Below, piece after piece: positions 33,905 to 45,809 of a DNA stretch of 64,000 bases (the first letter of the stretch is position 1; each line of letters starts with the position of its first letter). The stretch is from Xestospongia bergquistia (Eukaryota; Porifera; Demospongiae; Haplosclerida; Petrosiidae): NCBI GenBank assembly GCA_963965975.1, contig OZ014424.1, positions 1,488,001-1,552,000 of the forward strand, read 5' to 3'. The notes under the pieces were generated by a model. It searched no databases. It was not told the origin of the DNA and saw only the letters and a program-made list of their open reading frames with translations. Position numbers and translations under genes: made by a program.

Positions 33905-34825
33905 TCAATTATAGTAGTATACTGTTTTCACCTCATGCACCTCATTATAAGAACGTGCTTCATCTTCATTTTCTTCTGTTGGTGTTCTTTTCTTCTTAAA
34001 CATTATCCAAGGAGTCAAGAAGCTCATACTAAATGCATCAGCAATTGCAGCAATTGCATAGAGTGAAGTCATTTCTATAGGACCACGATTTCCATTAATG
34101 ATTCTATTCTTGTCATCTTCTGCACGTTCGTTGTGGCCAACATTAAAATAGATAATATAGGCATAAAGTAACATGCGAGGAAGCAACAATCCAATAATAT
34201 GAACTGGTATCATACATGATATACGTAGACATTTCCTTCCTTTATCAGAGCAACAAGAGAGTAGTATCCATGTATTAATTGCCATAGCAACTGCAGAAAA
34301 CCCAAATACTAGACAAGCAGCCTCAATTCCAGAAATAATATTCATCTCAAAACAATATTCAGTTTCACTTACATTTGGTTTGCTTATATTATGGGAAATC
34401 AAATCGAATTTGTCATAAACTTTATCTACGTAAGCACTGTCTTTCCAGTTTTTTCCACCTGAGCATTGTTCAGGATCTGTCTTCGAAATGAGAGCAGCCG
34501 CAAGAAAAGACAGCAAAGAGTGTGTACTCAGGACTACTAAAACAAATAGAAGAAAGTAGGAATAGCATATTGGAGCTTTAAAACCATATACGACAGTCGA
34601 ACGCTTGTCTTCATCAGTTTCAAGGAAGCAAAATAACCATTCGATGACGCTAGTAAGACCTGCATACTTTTCTGGAAACCATTTTGCCAATATACAAATA
34701 AATGGTATTGCTATAATGAAAACAATAATACAGAGAGCTGGAAATCCAATGAAGGTTATGTGAAACAAGTTTTGATAAAACGTTTCTATTTGATCTCGTA
34801 CAGTTACATTCAATGCGATTCCCAT
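33905..34825 (-). CDS. Multipass membrane protein, 306 aa, unknown family
   Basis: Single-exon frame on the minus strand from the ATG at 34825. About five hydrophobic segments are visible: residues 20-48 (FHITFIGFPALCIIVFIIA), 85-113 (YSYFLLFVLVVLSTHSLLSF), 165-192 (GIEAACLVFGFSAVAMAINT), 204-230 (MIPVHIIGLLLPRMLLYAYI) and 255-275 (MTSLYAIAAIADAFSMSFLT). The loop at 115-163 has two cysteines and N-x-S/T sites and is probably extracellular or lumenal. The charged tail has acidic (PTEENEDEA) and tyrosine-rich (KTVYYYN) ends. I do not recognise the family and infer no transport or receptor function. It is bordered by repeats on both sides. Confidence 0.7.
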   Translation of the reverse strand: MGIALNVTVRDQIETFYQNLFHITFIGFPALCIIVFIIAIPFICILAKWFPEKYAGLTSVIEWLFCFLETDEDKRSTVVYGFKAPICYSYFLLFVLVVLSTHSLLSFLAAALISKTDPEQCSGGKNWKDSAYVDKVYDKFDLISHNISKPNVSETEYCFEMNIISGIEAACLVFGFSAVAMAINTWILLSCCSDKGRKCLRISCMIPVHIIGLLLPRMLLYAYIIYFNVGHNERAEDDKNRIINGNRGPIEMTSLYAIAAIADAFSMSFLTPWIMFKKKRTPTEENEDEARSYNEVHEVKTVYYYN

Positions 34826-36120
34826 TTTTGCTTTATACAGTGGATTGTCTTCGCAAGTTTACGAGACTAGTCGGTATACTCATACTATGTATAAGATCTT
34901 TGTTTATATAATTATTATATTAGGCGGTGAAAAAGCGGAAGTAATGAATCGTGTAATCAGAATCATAAACCTTATCTTATCAATGTCAAAACAATGAATT
35001 CCAGAAAAGCTGTTGTCTCAGATGACGCTTTAACGGGTCAAATTTGCCCACACAAAGTGAAAACATTCATATGATAGATGAATACAGTAAAAAACATTAC
35101 CATGTGAGGTCTTTTTTTATTGACAAAATGAATGCCCAATAACTATTGCTACTTTAAAGGGCATGCACAAACAGAATAGAACAACAATGACTTGGAATGT
35201 CTATAGAATACACAATTTATAGATTATCCTGGAGGATTACTGTATGATTTTGTATAATGCTGTTTACAATTAAGTACACACTAACATTATTATAAATTAA
35301 AGAACACAAATGGATCGATCAATCTGATTGAGGTTGAGACAACTACAATAAAGCATAACATACTGCTATCTATGATTGAATTGATTTTAAAGTCATTGTC
35401 AGGTATTTATGAGGAAGACATGGCTTGTACATGACATCTGTTGATATCTTTAATAATGTCATACTTTTAATGTGTAAGTTTAATATATATATAGCCAACA
35501 AGTTCTGAGGTCTGGGTTAAGGTTTAGAGATAACAATTAGCTTCATACCAAAGTAAATGTTATTTTCCAGTTACCTAGACAGTGTTTATATTAATTGTTT
35601 GGTTTCCAAGCAACCTTATGCATGAGTTAGTTGATCTCTTGTTATAATAAAATTCATTTTAAACACTGCATAATCATTGTATTTATAAATTAATGCACAG
35701 TTACATTATTAAGCAGTTGATTAAAAATAAAAGGTTATAATGATGTTATGAGCATGAGTTACTTCTAAGTGTGGTAGATTTCACGATGCATAATTATACC
35801 AGTAAAATAGTTATTAACAAAATATATTTTTATTTTCTGCGTGGATATGACAATGTCAGTCAGCTCATAAAATGTAGTATAATCTTCCCCATAGTTATTA
35901 CAGACATATGACTTTTCCACTATATGAATACGTCTAGAATGATTAGTTAAATTAATAAGTCGCCAGATATAGAGTTGGAATATTACCACGTGGTCATATC
36001 CAGAGCCTGAAAATTACTTCCGTTCACTTCAGTAAATCTATACTATAAGAAAAGGCGTGGCTTTGGTGCGCATAAATACATCTCTAATTGACTATTAAAC
36101 CATTTTAGATAGTGGTAAAA
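34826..36120. other. Intergenic; includes duplicated block copy 2
   Basis: 35040-35680 repeats 29010-29480, interrupted by a small insertion. 35830-35990 holds another zinc-finger relic. The rest shows no gene. 36000-36120 should hold the junctophilin promoter. Confidence 0.55.
35830..35990 (-). pseudogene. Highly decayed zinc-finger relic
   Basis: The minus strand reads LTNHSRRIHIVEKSYVCNNYGEDYTTFYELTD. The linker RIHxxEKSYVC and spacing are finger-like, but the second Cys is Tyr and the histidines are lost. Confidence 0.55.
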
Positions 36121-39100
36121 ATGTCCTCTGAAGGAGACAAGAATGGCAAAGGAATATTTGACTTTGCTGATGGTGGAAGGTACGTGGGAGAATGGACGGA
36201 CGAGAATGGAGCTCACGGCTATGGAATATGCACCTTGCCTAATGAGAATGGCGTCTTTGAAGGTCGTTGGGAGGCTGGTAGCCAACAAAGCGGGATTTTC
36301 ACCTGGTCTAGCGGTCAAAAATACATTGGGGCTTGGAAAGACGGTATGAGACATGGTCTTGGTAAAGAGGTGAGTTGTAGATATTGCATACCAGCTGTTA
36401 TTATAATAACTAGTAGAGTAAAATCTAATCACTTAACTGGAAACTCTAAGTTAAGCAACAGTGCTAGAGGACAATTCAAATAATGGTCAATGTTCTATGT
36501 TGTGAGACAAGCCATAGACCTGTCCTTTTATCACTACCATTAGTCTATTATGTAGTGACTTTTACCTTAATATAACATGTCTCTTTCTTAGATACGTGTT
36601 GATGGTACAGAGTATTCTGGGGACTTTCAAAAGAATGTACGAGGGACATATGGTACTTTAAAACTAGCCAATGGTGCATTGTATCAAGGTACTTGGGAGG
36701 ATGGTCTACAAGATGGCATTGGAGTTGAGATCTACGTTGATAAAGGTATGTTTGTTGTTTCTTGTACTTGTATCTGAGGCATTCTATAGTGGGTGTGGTC
36801 AACAGTTTATAGTTATTCCTCATTCATACCCTTTAAAATTTTAAATGCCCACTTTAATATATCCATCTTTATATATAATACTTATGTCAAGCCATCCCAT
36901 TGGACTGATCCATTGTTAATTTTGCGCCCATTTTCTCTTTAATTGTGTTATATTAAATTCCCATTTGTCTGTTGTATTGGACTAAGAGATGTCAATTGTT
37001 AATTTGTTATAATAAATTTAACTAAGTCGTATTATAGCTCTGAATTTAGTAATTGACTCATGATACATAGCACAATATATTCATTAACACAATACATAAT
37101 ATAACTTGTATCTATACACATATATGACAGCTGGTTATAGCAATATATACATGTACTAATAATATCATTTACTTTTAGCAAATGGTAATGTTTTCATGTA
37201 TATGGTTTATCACCACAGACAAAATGAGTTTATATCCTGTATTCATTACTATGATTATTGGTTGTGTCAACTCATAAAAGAGAACTAGATATACGCCCAC
37301 TCATTAGTGGTCAAGGAAGTAGTCACATGTATTTCACTCCTTTGTTACATAATCATGCCTTTAAAAGTATATCTCAGTTTACTGGGTAGTATACTGAGAT
37401 ATGCTATAATAGATGCTTAGGTTCTAAAAGCTATTATCACAACAATACCTGTGTTAAAAGTCAGGGTTGTTGTAATCAGTAATTGTAATTGTAATGATTA
37501 TTAATGATTACAGTATCTCAAGTAATTGTAATGTAATTGTAATTACACTAAGTAATTGTATTCTATTAGTAATCCAGTGCTTTATAGTTTAATGTGTTAA
37601 ATATGCCAGCATTTTTTGCTAGACAATAAATCAAAGCAAGTGTGTAAATGTAAGTTTAATATTCTTTACATATTGTGCAATGTGTAATTGTGCATTGTGT
37701 ACTAAGCAGTCACATGACTGACGACACTACATGTGATATTATTGATTAACCAAAAAGTCCAAGTGTAATTGTAATCATTACTTGAAAAAGAAAAATCAAT
37801 AATCTAATCATTACTTTTGGTGTTAAATGAAATTAATCAGTAATTATAATTATTATTTTTATCTAGTAATCACAACAACCCTTGTTAAAACATTGTTATT
37901 TAATCTTGCTTTGATGATTACAAGAATGTATTTTTTGTATGGTATAACCTGTCTTCTCTAGGAAGGAAGGATGAGGGTCAAGGTTGTTTAAATCACCTTT
38001 TAATGTAATGTCATGTTGTTATTTTTTTAAGAATTAAGAGGAGTTAGTGATTGGTATGTCATTACTTTCCTGTTTGTTATAGTTCACTATTTTATTTGGT
38101 ATTCTATTACGAGTAACGATTACATTTTCTAAGTCATCTATTAACTGGAATAACTAATATTGTGTTATTATAGTATAGGGTTAATGTTGTCAGCATTTGT
38201 GTTTAATGTACGTCACAAAAATTGTATTATTAAGTTCTATCTAATTCCAGTGGTATGATATAACTTCTAGCAATTACAAAGTATTATTAAGTGCTTTATT
38301 GTGAGTGGATTTATACTAATTATTTAGCAAATAAAATAGTGTTCAATGTAATGATCATACAAAACAGGTCAATGAGAACGAGTTTGGCTCTGAAATATCA
38401 GCACTAGCTAAATTCAATGACTCTCTATTGAATATTATTTACAAATTAGAGATTTTCATTTTTTTGAAATGACATTTCTTTGCAGGGAAAGCCACAGTTT
38501 AAAGGAAACTGATAATTACTGTGTTAACAGTTTTGATTTTCAGACAGGATTGGTAATAGTATACAGTTGTCTTATACAGGATTGTATTAATACTATCCCA
38601 TTTTAAACTGCTAGCCCTAAAAATGTAATTGGATCTTCTTCAAAGGGCATGATTCAAGATGATTACTCATCTGATGTAGCTACAATTGGTTTATTTGTCT
38701 ACACTTGTCTTTACTACAAACTCATATTGTGTTAAAATGTGTAGGTAGTAATGTCAGTCTGTGATATGTTACATTATGACAATGCTGCAACAAAACTTGT
38801 TATACAGTGGTCTGGTTTGTATTCTTTAGTACAAGTCGCAGTCTCATTCTGTGTTTTAAGTCTCTGGTTAACAAACATCTGTGGTTTTTGTAAAAAATAC
38901 TTTAGAAACATCAAGTTATCAATACAATGAACCTTTAATAGTTTATTTAAAAGAAAAACTACTAAACTTATTTAACTACATACAAAGTGAACATGTAACC
39001 ACAATGATGATGGTACGCGTAATATGATAAATTTTAATCTCCTATAGTGTTAACACATGAGAAGCTATTTATTTCAGGGATCATTCTAGTTGTCCACTCC

Positions 39101-42100
39101 TGGACATATTAGCTTTTATTATTTGGGAATGAGATAAATGAAATCAGACTATGAATATTATTATATGCAAAGACAATGCTTTGAATTTGATCCCTAGTGG
39201 TAAACAAATCTTGATGAACACATGTAGGAGTTAGAGAGGTTTAGTCTGTTTGCATAGTTTAATACAAGCATGGCCTTCTTAGAAGCACTTAATATATATT
39301 ATAACTAGTTATTGTGGCTACTGTTGTATTCATAAAATGTTTTCTGTTTGTGTTGAGTTTGATTGGAATGTAAATGTGTGTAATTATATTGCTAATGAGA
39401 AAATGGCCTCATCTTATCATTTGTATGACTACATCCTTAATAATATTATATAAGTCTTTTTAATCCTTCAATTGATCTTTGCTCTTTTGTTTTGTTTTTT
39501 AGTAGATAATGTTCTATTGTCTACTTTTAACAATATTAATTTGTGTGGGTGGACAAAAAAGAGTCTCTTGCTTAAAGCTTCTTGTATATTTTGCTAACAT
39601 GACTAGACAGTATATGTTTTTAAAATACAAAGTACCAAATGTAAGCACTTCCATTGTTGAGTAAGTAGCAAGGTGAATGTTTTAAACTCTATAGTTGATC
39701 CCATACATCCACTTTTAAAAGTCTGAGCACATCTAATGTTTCTATACATCTTCCAGATTTTTTCTACTTATAAGGTAATTATTTAACTTTTGTTGAGAAA
39801 CTACAAAACACATAGATGGAATAGAAGGTGTGGTCACTCATGATGCCTTGTGTGTCATTGGTCATTGAAGGGTTAAGTATTATTGAATGACACAATATTT
39901 TATGTATTGAGTCCACTCAAACAGATTATAAACTGTCTATCTTCCATGTACCTTAAGCTTCCTAATTATACATATCAATTTTACCAATATTTCTAGCCAT
40001 ACTTTTAACCTTAATTTTAATCATAAAATATAAAATGTTTAGCAATAATTAATAAATTACTCAGTAAATTTGCTAAAATTAGTACATGCAGTTAATAATA
40101 AACTCAAGGTATATTATTTTTCATCCTCTTTTCTCTTGTTATAGGTGTCTACAAAGGTCAATACAAAAAAGGCAAAAGACATGGATATGGGACACGTTCA
40201 TCATCAGCCTATGAAATCTATGAGAGAAATCACAAAACCAATGGCTCTCAGACAACAGACTCCATCACAACTGATAAATTGACTGACACTCCTACTAGAG
40301 AAAGACGGTCCAACACAGTAAAAGAACCTAGACCCAGCTCTGCTCAAGATTCTACAAGTCTTAAAACATCTAGTTCAACCACTGAATTGTTTAGAACACC
40401 ACCAAAAGGGCTACGTGAGTCGTTACTAACAAAAGCAGCTGACCCTAATGCTCAAATTTATGAGGGACAATGGGAGATGGATATGAGGAAGGGACATGGC
40501 GTTTTGAGAATCCCAGGTCGTTATATGTATTTCGGAGAATGGCATTGCAATAATCGTACAGGTCATGGCGTTGTTGTGTATTCTGACGGACGTAAGGAAG
40601 AAGGTTATTGGGAGAATGGAAAATTGGTGACACAATTAAAGCGTAAAAGATTATCTCTTAAACACCATCAGTTAGAAAATAAAGTGAAACAAGCCCACAC
40701 TTTGGCTTTGCAGGCAGCAGATATGGCAAGGACTAAGTCAATTCTTGCTGAAAGCCGTGCTTCTGGTGCTAATGGGCGAGCCAAGGCAGCTTTAAAATCT
40801 TTTGAGAAAGCTTGGATTGATGCTGAAAAAGCTAGAGAAATTTGTATGCCTCTAGACCCTTCTCACTTTATTCCATGTATTAGGGATGTAAAATGTCCAA
40901 TGTTAAAATTGAAAGATTTTCCACCATTAGATATTGATATAACACATGGGAAGCAGTCAGTTGCTGATCCTCCCTCAGGCCTTCTTCCAGTGCCCAGAAT
41001 GACATCCACTCCAAGTTTTGAAAGCTTAGAAAGCATTCGAGAATCACCATTAGAACGTTGGTCATCATCTTCTGATAGTTTAGACAGTTCTGAGTTATCA
41101 CTACGTGGTACATCACAAGCAAGTATTGAGGAAGAGAAAGAATATGAGGATGATAACAAATGGAGTGATCCTGGAATATCTATTAATGTTCAAAGAGCGT
41201 CAACAGAATTGGAAACGTCAGAATTACCGATATCTCATTCATACACAAGTACTACTAACCATTCAACAGATCCTCATCTAACGAAGGAAGCTAGGATCAT
41301 TCGACAACGAACTATAGATGTGATTGATGAACCTCCTCGCTTTTATGTTGAAGATCGAAAGAGATCTGTCCCAGCTCAATTGGGTGTTCGTAGAAGGAGC
41401 CAAAAGGATTACATTCCTCATGTAGACCAAAGTACAGGTTAATAAAGTTTTATAATGAATTGTAGAGTTAGTCTTGATAATGTAACAAAGCTATAACTGT
41501 ATACTAGGAAATTTCCATGATTCCAAGGGTGATTTGTAAAAGTTATTATTCATAAATTACTCAAATAAGGAGGAGGGCACTGTGAAATGTTAACAATTTA
41601 TCCAAATTTTATGTGTGAAATACAAATTTTGGGAAATTCCCAAAAAATTAATACTCAAACATTTCCCATTATACAGTATATTCATACAATAAACAACACA
41701 GTTATGTCTACTATATTAGGAATAAAGTGCCTTCACCCATATCCTAATAGTATTATTAACTGGGCCAAGTACTTGCATGCACATTGCCTAATATAGCATT
41801 ATTACTCTACTTTTAATAAACATAGTTGGAAAGCTAATCTTTTTTATTGTGATTGTAATAGTTTGTGTAGTAATTTGAACTACTAAACATTAATAATTTG
41901 AGAAAAAAGGAACTGAATTAAATTGCTGTGATATATATAATGTACTTGGTTGATGCTTAATCCCTCACTCAAGTGCCTTGTGTCTCTATGTACATGTACT
42001 GTATTAAGTAACATCATTGTTGTCTTTATCATGCTTTGTACATTATCGATTGCTTTATATCTGATTGTCAGTCTATTTTAGGCTGACAATCAACAGTTTC

Positions 42101-42975
42101 ATATAGTTAATTTCATATTATATTTAATGTACCAGTTTATTTCAGAGCTTTGAGCTCATTCTCGAAGCTATAATCCAAAATCTTGTATCGAAAATGTACA
42201 ATGCAATGTATCAGAATATCAGAACTCAATCTCTTGTAATGAATACATATTTATTACACTTATTATAGGGGAAGTGACTAATTCTGCTGATACCTCTGAT
42301 GATGAACTAACAGATGACAGTTTAAGAAAAGGGAATCATTCTCTACCACTTCAATATCAACACCATCCTCATAATCCTATTGATGTTCTCGTAAGTGTAA
42401 TTATGTAGATTAAATATAGGGGGTGGGGCTACTGTATATTGTTAGAATATGTGAGCTCCTACTAATATTCTCATAAGTATAACTTATGTAGATTAAATAT
42501 AGGGGGTGGGGCTACTGTATATTGTTAGAATATGTGAGTTCTTATTGATATTCTCGAAAATATAATTAATTTAGATTAAATTAAGGGGTGGCGCTACACA
42601 TATCTTATTACCAGTGCCTATTGATGTTCTTGTGACTAAAATTGTATAGGAGGTGGGACTTCATGTATCTTGTTTAAATGTATGAGCTCCTATTGACGTT
42701 CTCGTATATGTAATTATGTAGATTAAATTAGGAGGCAGGGCTACATATGACTTGTTAAAATGTCTATAGTTATTAAAATGTGGTTAAAGATTTGATTCTC
42801 TCTCTCTCTCTCTCAGACACAAATGGCCAATTGGAATAAAACAATTGCTTATATTAACTTCATTCTTCTAATTTTCCTTCTCATTTTAATTATTTTTGTC
42901 GTTGCTGTTATGACAACCACCCTCTCCCAAAACAATGCCAATAATCCAACGTCTTTTATGACTCAAATGGCATGA
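36121..42975 (+). CDS. Junctophilin-type MORN protein with C-terminal membrane anchor, 658 aa
   Basis: Five exons keep phase: 36121-36369, 36592-36745, 40145-41437, 42269-42390, 42817-42975. Six MORN repeats (FADGGRYVGEWTDENGAHGYG, FEGRWEAGSQQSGIF, YIGAWKDGMRHGLG, YSGDFQKNVRGTYG, LYQGTWEDGLQDGIG, VYKGQYKKGKRHGYG) are followed by a Ser/Thr-rich joining region. Two more MORNs (IYEGQWEMDMRKGHG, FGEWHCNNRTGHGVV) end in GRKEEGYWENGKLV. Then come an Ala-rich helix (ALQAADMARTKSILAESRAS), a low-complexity part and a final membrane helix (INFILLIFLLILIIFVVAVM). This 6+2 MORN/helix/anchor order is that of junctophilins, which tie endoplasmic reticulum to plasma membrane. Length matches the animal family. 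The intron before exon 3 is 3.4 kb, unusually long here. Confidence 0.9.
37462..37884. mobile_element. hAT-like MITE in a junctophilin intron
   Basis: Ends CAGGGTTGTTGT and, inverted, CAAGGGTTGTTGT; flanks TTAAAAGT and TTAAAACA are a decayed 8-bp target duplication. The interior is built of GTAATTGTAAT words. No coding capacity. Confidence 0.6.
42381..42750. repeat. 72-83 bp tandem repeat (5 units) starting inside exon 4
   Basis: Unit starts resembling TGATGTTCTCGTAAG lie at 42381, 42463, 42546, 42622 and 42694. The first unit contains the last ten bases of exon 4 and its splice donor. The others fill most of the last intron and carry altered donors (CTCATAAG, CTCGAAAA, CTTGTGAC, CTCGTATA). 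Confidence 0.85.
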
Positions 42976-43721
42976 CCAGGTAAATCATGTGCTGAATTGA
43001 TGAGTGGGTGTGTCCTCGAACCTGTTTTATAGTCATATTTGCATGTATAATGTTTTCTTAAGTGACATTATTATTATTTAAATAAAAAAATGATACATCA
43101 TAATATCTGTGGCTACGTTCAATATTTAGCTATAGTTCCATGAAAACTATATTTGTATGTACACATCTGTGTTATTAGTCTCATTCCTAGACTACTGTGG
43201 CAGTCTGAGCATGAGACTGCATGTAGAATACAAATCTGTGTGCCACGCAGACATCCTAACATTTTGATCGGATACAAGTTATTGTATACATATTGAATTT
43301 GTCCTAGTTTGTCCATGTAATTTACAATAAGTTTTATTGAGGAAGTCCATAGTAAAAGCAGGTATAATTTTCACAGTGTCTAGGATCTTATGCATGTTCA
43401 ATGACCTGATTGTCTGAGGCATATGGTGTCAGCTGAGGAAATGTTTTGTCACAGGTTCCATTTTAATCATCTTTATATAGAAGTTTCTACTGCCAGGTAA
43501 GACTAGACTCCTCCCCCTTTATTAGTTTGCGACAGAAGTGAACATTATATTTTATATAAAAATGATTTTAAAACAGCAGAACTCAATTGATAGCAACTAT
43601 AATACAAAACTACATATCATGTAATAATATACAGCAGTAACTTCTAATATAAATAATGAACATGTATAATGTAGTTAATACACACTGGAGTAGAGGGCAT
43701 AGTACCAGCTTTGTAAGTGAT
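42976..43721. other. Convergent 3' ends of junctophilin and GILT genes
   Basis: No gene seen. TTAAATAAAAAAATG at 43077 could serve as the junctophilin polyadenylation signal. Confidence 0.5.
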
Positions 43722-45634
43722 CTAAGAACCACAAGCTTCAGGTTTATTAGTGCCAGCATACATTTCACAGATGACAGAGATAAGCTCCATTCCTTCAGCA
43801 CGAGTGTCATGCTAAAAAGAAAAGAGAACGTTATTAATGAAAACCTCAATCTCTACTAGTATCTACTATTCAATCCATCCTTCTAAGTTCTAACACATGT
43901 CCATTAATTCATATAGCTGTCTGTCCATCTTTCCATCTTACTTTCCCATTGACAGTGACCCAGGGAGTATAGCGGTGAGGTGGGACTAAACTAGCTGTCA
44001 TATTATAGTACATCAATTCTAAATTATGACCTAGGGCTCCATTAGTACAAGTATCAATGTTTTTCCAATTCATATTATAAGTGTTGGCACAATCTTCAGC
44101 AACTCGGAGATCTTGAGACTCTCCATGCTCATCCATGCAGTGAATAAATGGCCAAAAGTCATTCCTATGGAAAATACACATTATTATAGCAAATGGTATT
44201 AACGATATCTTTAGTCAACACAAACTTTTATATGTAAACATTGTCCTGATGTTTTCATAATAAGTGTCATTGTGTATTAAAGAAAGAACAATTCTACAGG
44301 AAGCTATCAATGCTCTGTTGATTATACTCATCAATTTAAAACCAGTTCTAAGAAGTTGTGGCGTGTGTGTTAAGAGGTGTAGCAGTCACTGTCTTTGATA
44401 ACAATACAACAATTTGGTGTTTGCACCACCTGGCAAACAACATACGAGGTGAGAAAAAACTTTCTTGAAGAAAAAACTATCAACCTTATTACAGGAAGAG
44501 TCCTTTATTATAATAGTAATAGGAATAAACTATTTATGACAACAACAAAATTGTAGTATATCAAAAAAGTCAGTTTCACAGACTCAAGCATACTTAATTG
44601 TAGTTTTAATTCAAATATGAATTGTCAGCTGCACTTTTAAATATGTTATTTGACAAGGTCATGAACTCTATAAGACATGAGGTCATGAACTCTATAAGAC
44701 ATAACATATGGATAGTCATAATTTCCATATTTGATGTGACACTAGAGTACATGACCCTGTTATGCTAAATATTAAGGTCATGTACTGTGCTGTTGTTAAT
44801 TAATCAAGCCAGCTTGACCTATTAAACTAATAAACTTAATGACATCACAGCAATAACAAAACACTTTTTATCTAGTCACAATAAGGTAAAAAGGATCATC
44901 ATAAAAGTTACAAGGCTAATGTTGAGGACTATCCCTTGTTAATACTACATCACAGTCTTAGTGCCTACTATTCAGTCTAAATACCTCTATGCAAAGATAA
45001 TGCCATTATAGTAGATATAATTCAATGTAGAGATTGGGTAACACATAGATATAAAGAGTGTTTCCATTGTTCCTGTGTACAAGTACATGTCCATTCATAT
45101 TGTAAGCCTTACTAGAATGTCATAACCACAAAAAGTATGTTTGTAGAGAGTGTATAAATGGACTTCCATCAACATTACTTAAATATTACAAATTCATGTT
45201 TGGTAACGAATGTCTTACCTGTTAGGATAGTAATGAAGTACGCAAGCTTCTACTGTATTGATCAAACACTCCATTTGACCATGTTGGCATTGGAAGGTAC
45301 TGTCAGACAAGAGTTTGGCATTACCCCAGGGAACATAGGTCAGAGCAAAGATATCACCAACCTGAGAGTACATGAATGTGTGTGTGAGTAGTGAATGAAA
45401 AAGAAAGAGAGAGAAAGTGAAACAAAGAAAGAGAAAGAAAGAAATTATAATAATTAATTACAAGGGCGGAGCTCGTACTTCTTTGACAGCTAAATTCATG
45501 GCTCCGCGTGATAAAGCAATACAATCCGGACAGAGAGACTCTGCATAATAGTTGACCTTGACTGGTTCGACCTCTGGTCGAGCAGCAACAATGGCAATCA
45601 AAAGAGCGACACAGACACAAGTTGAGGTAGACAT
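43722..45634 (-). CDS. IFI30: Gamma-interferon-inducible lysosomal thiol reductase (GILT), 203 aa
   Basis: Four minus-strand exons keep phase: 45479-45634, 45219-45361, 43942-44164, 43722-43811. A signal peptide (STCVCVALLIAIVAARP) is followed by VKVNYYAESLCPDC with the CxxC active site (CPDC). Then comes the family signature CQHGQMECLINTVEAC (CQHGx2ECx2Nx4C) in exon 2, further conserved cysteines (FIHCMDE, AEDCANTYN, DTCTNGALG) and the PWVTVNGK block before a short last exon. GILT reduces disulfides in endocytosed proteins in lysosomes; in vertebrates this serves antigen processing, elsewhere probably protein breakdown and innate defence. Several N-x-T/S sites (YNMTAS) fit a lysosomal glycoprotein. 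The start codon lies 175 bp from the divergent PEPCK gene. Confidence 0.92.
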
Positions 45635-45809
45635 CTTTCTTCGCAGAACACTTGACGTAGTCGTATTGGGAACGCCTACATATCGACTACGAAATATTCT
45701 AATTTGATTGGTTGGATATCCATTAGCTCCTCCCCAAGGCCACGCAATCGCAAGACATTGCATTTGGTCAGTAGAAGCCACCAACTTCAACCTCAAGATT
45801 TAGTTAACA
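45635..45809. promoter_or_regulatory. Divergent promoter region between GILT and PEPCK genes
   Basis: Only 175 bp separate the two start codons. The sequence contains ATTGGTTGG and ATTTGATTGG (CCAAT-box-like) around 45690-45715 and no clear TATA box, as in bidirectional promoters. Inferred from geometry. Confidence 0.45.

Noticed and set aside
40863-41159. 98-codon minus-strand frame
   Set aside because: Antisense to the low-complexity part of the junctophilin exon; no independent support.
42062-42100. Hairpin GATTGTCAG...CTGACAATC as a terminator
   Set aside because: It lies in a junctophilin intron of a eukaryotic gene; a bacterial-type terminator makes no sense here.
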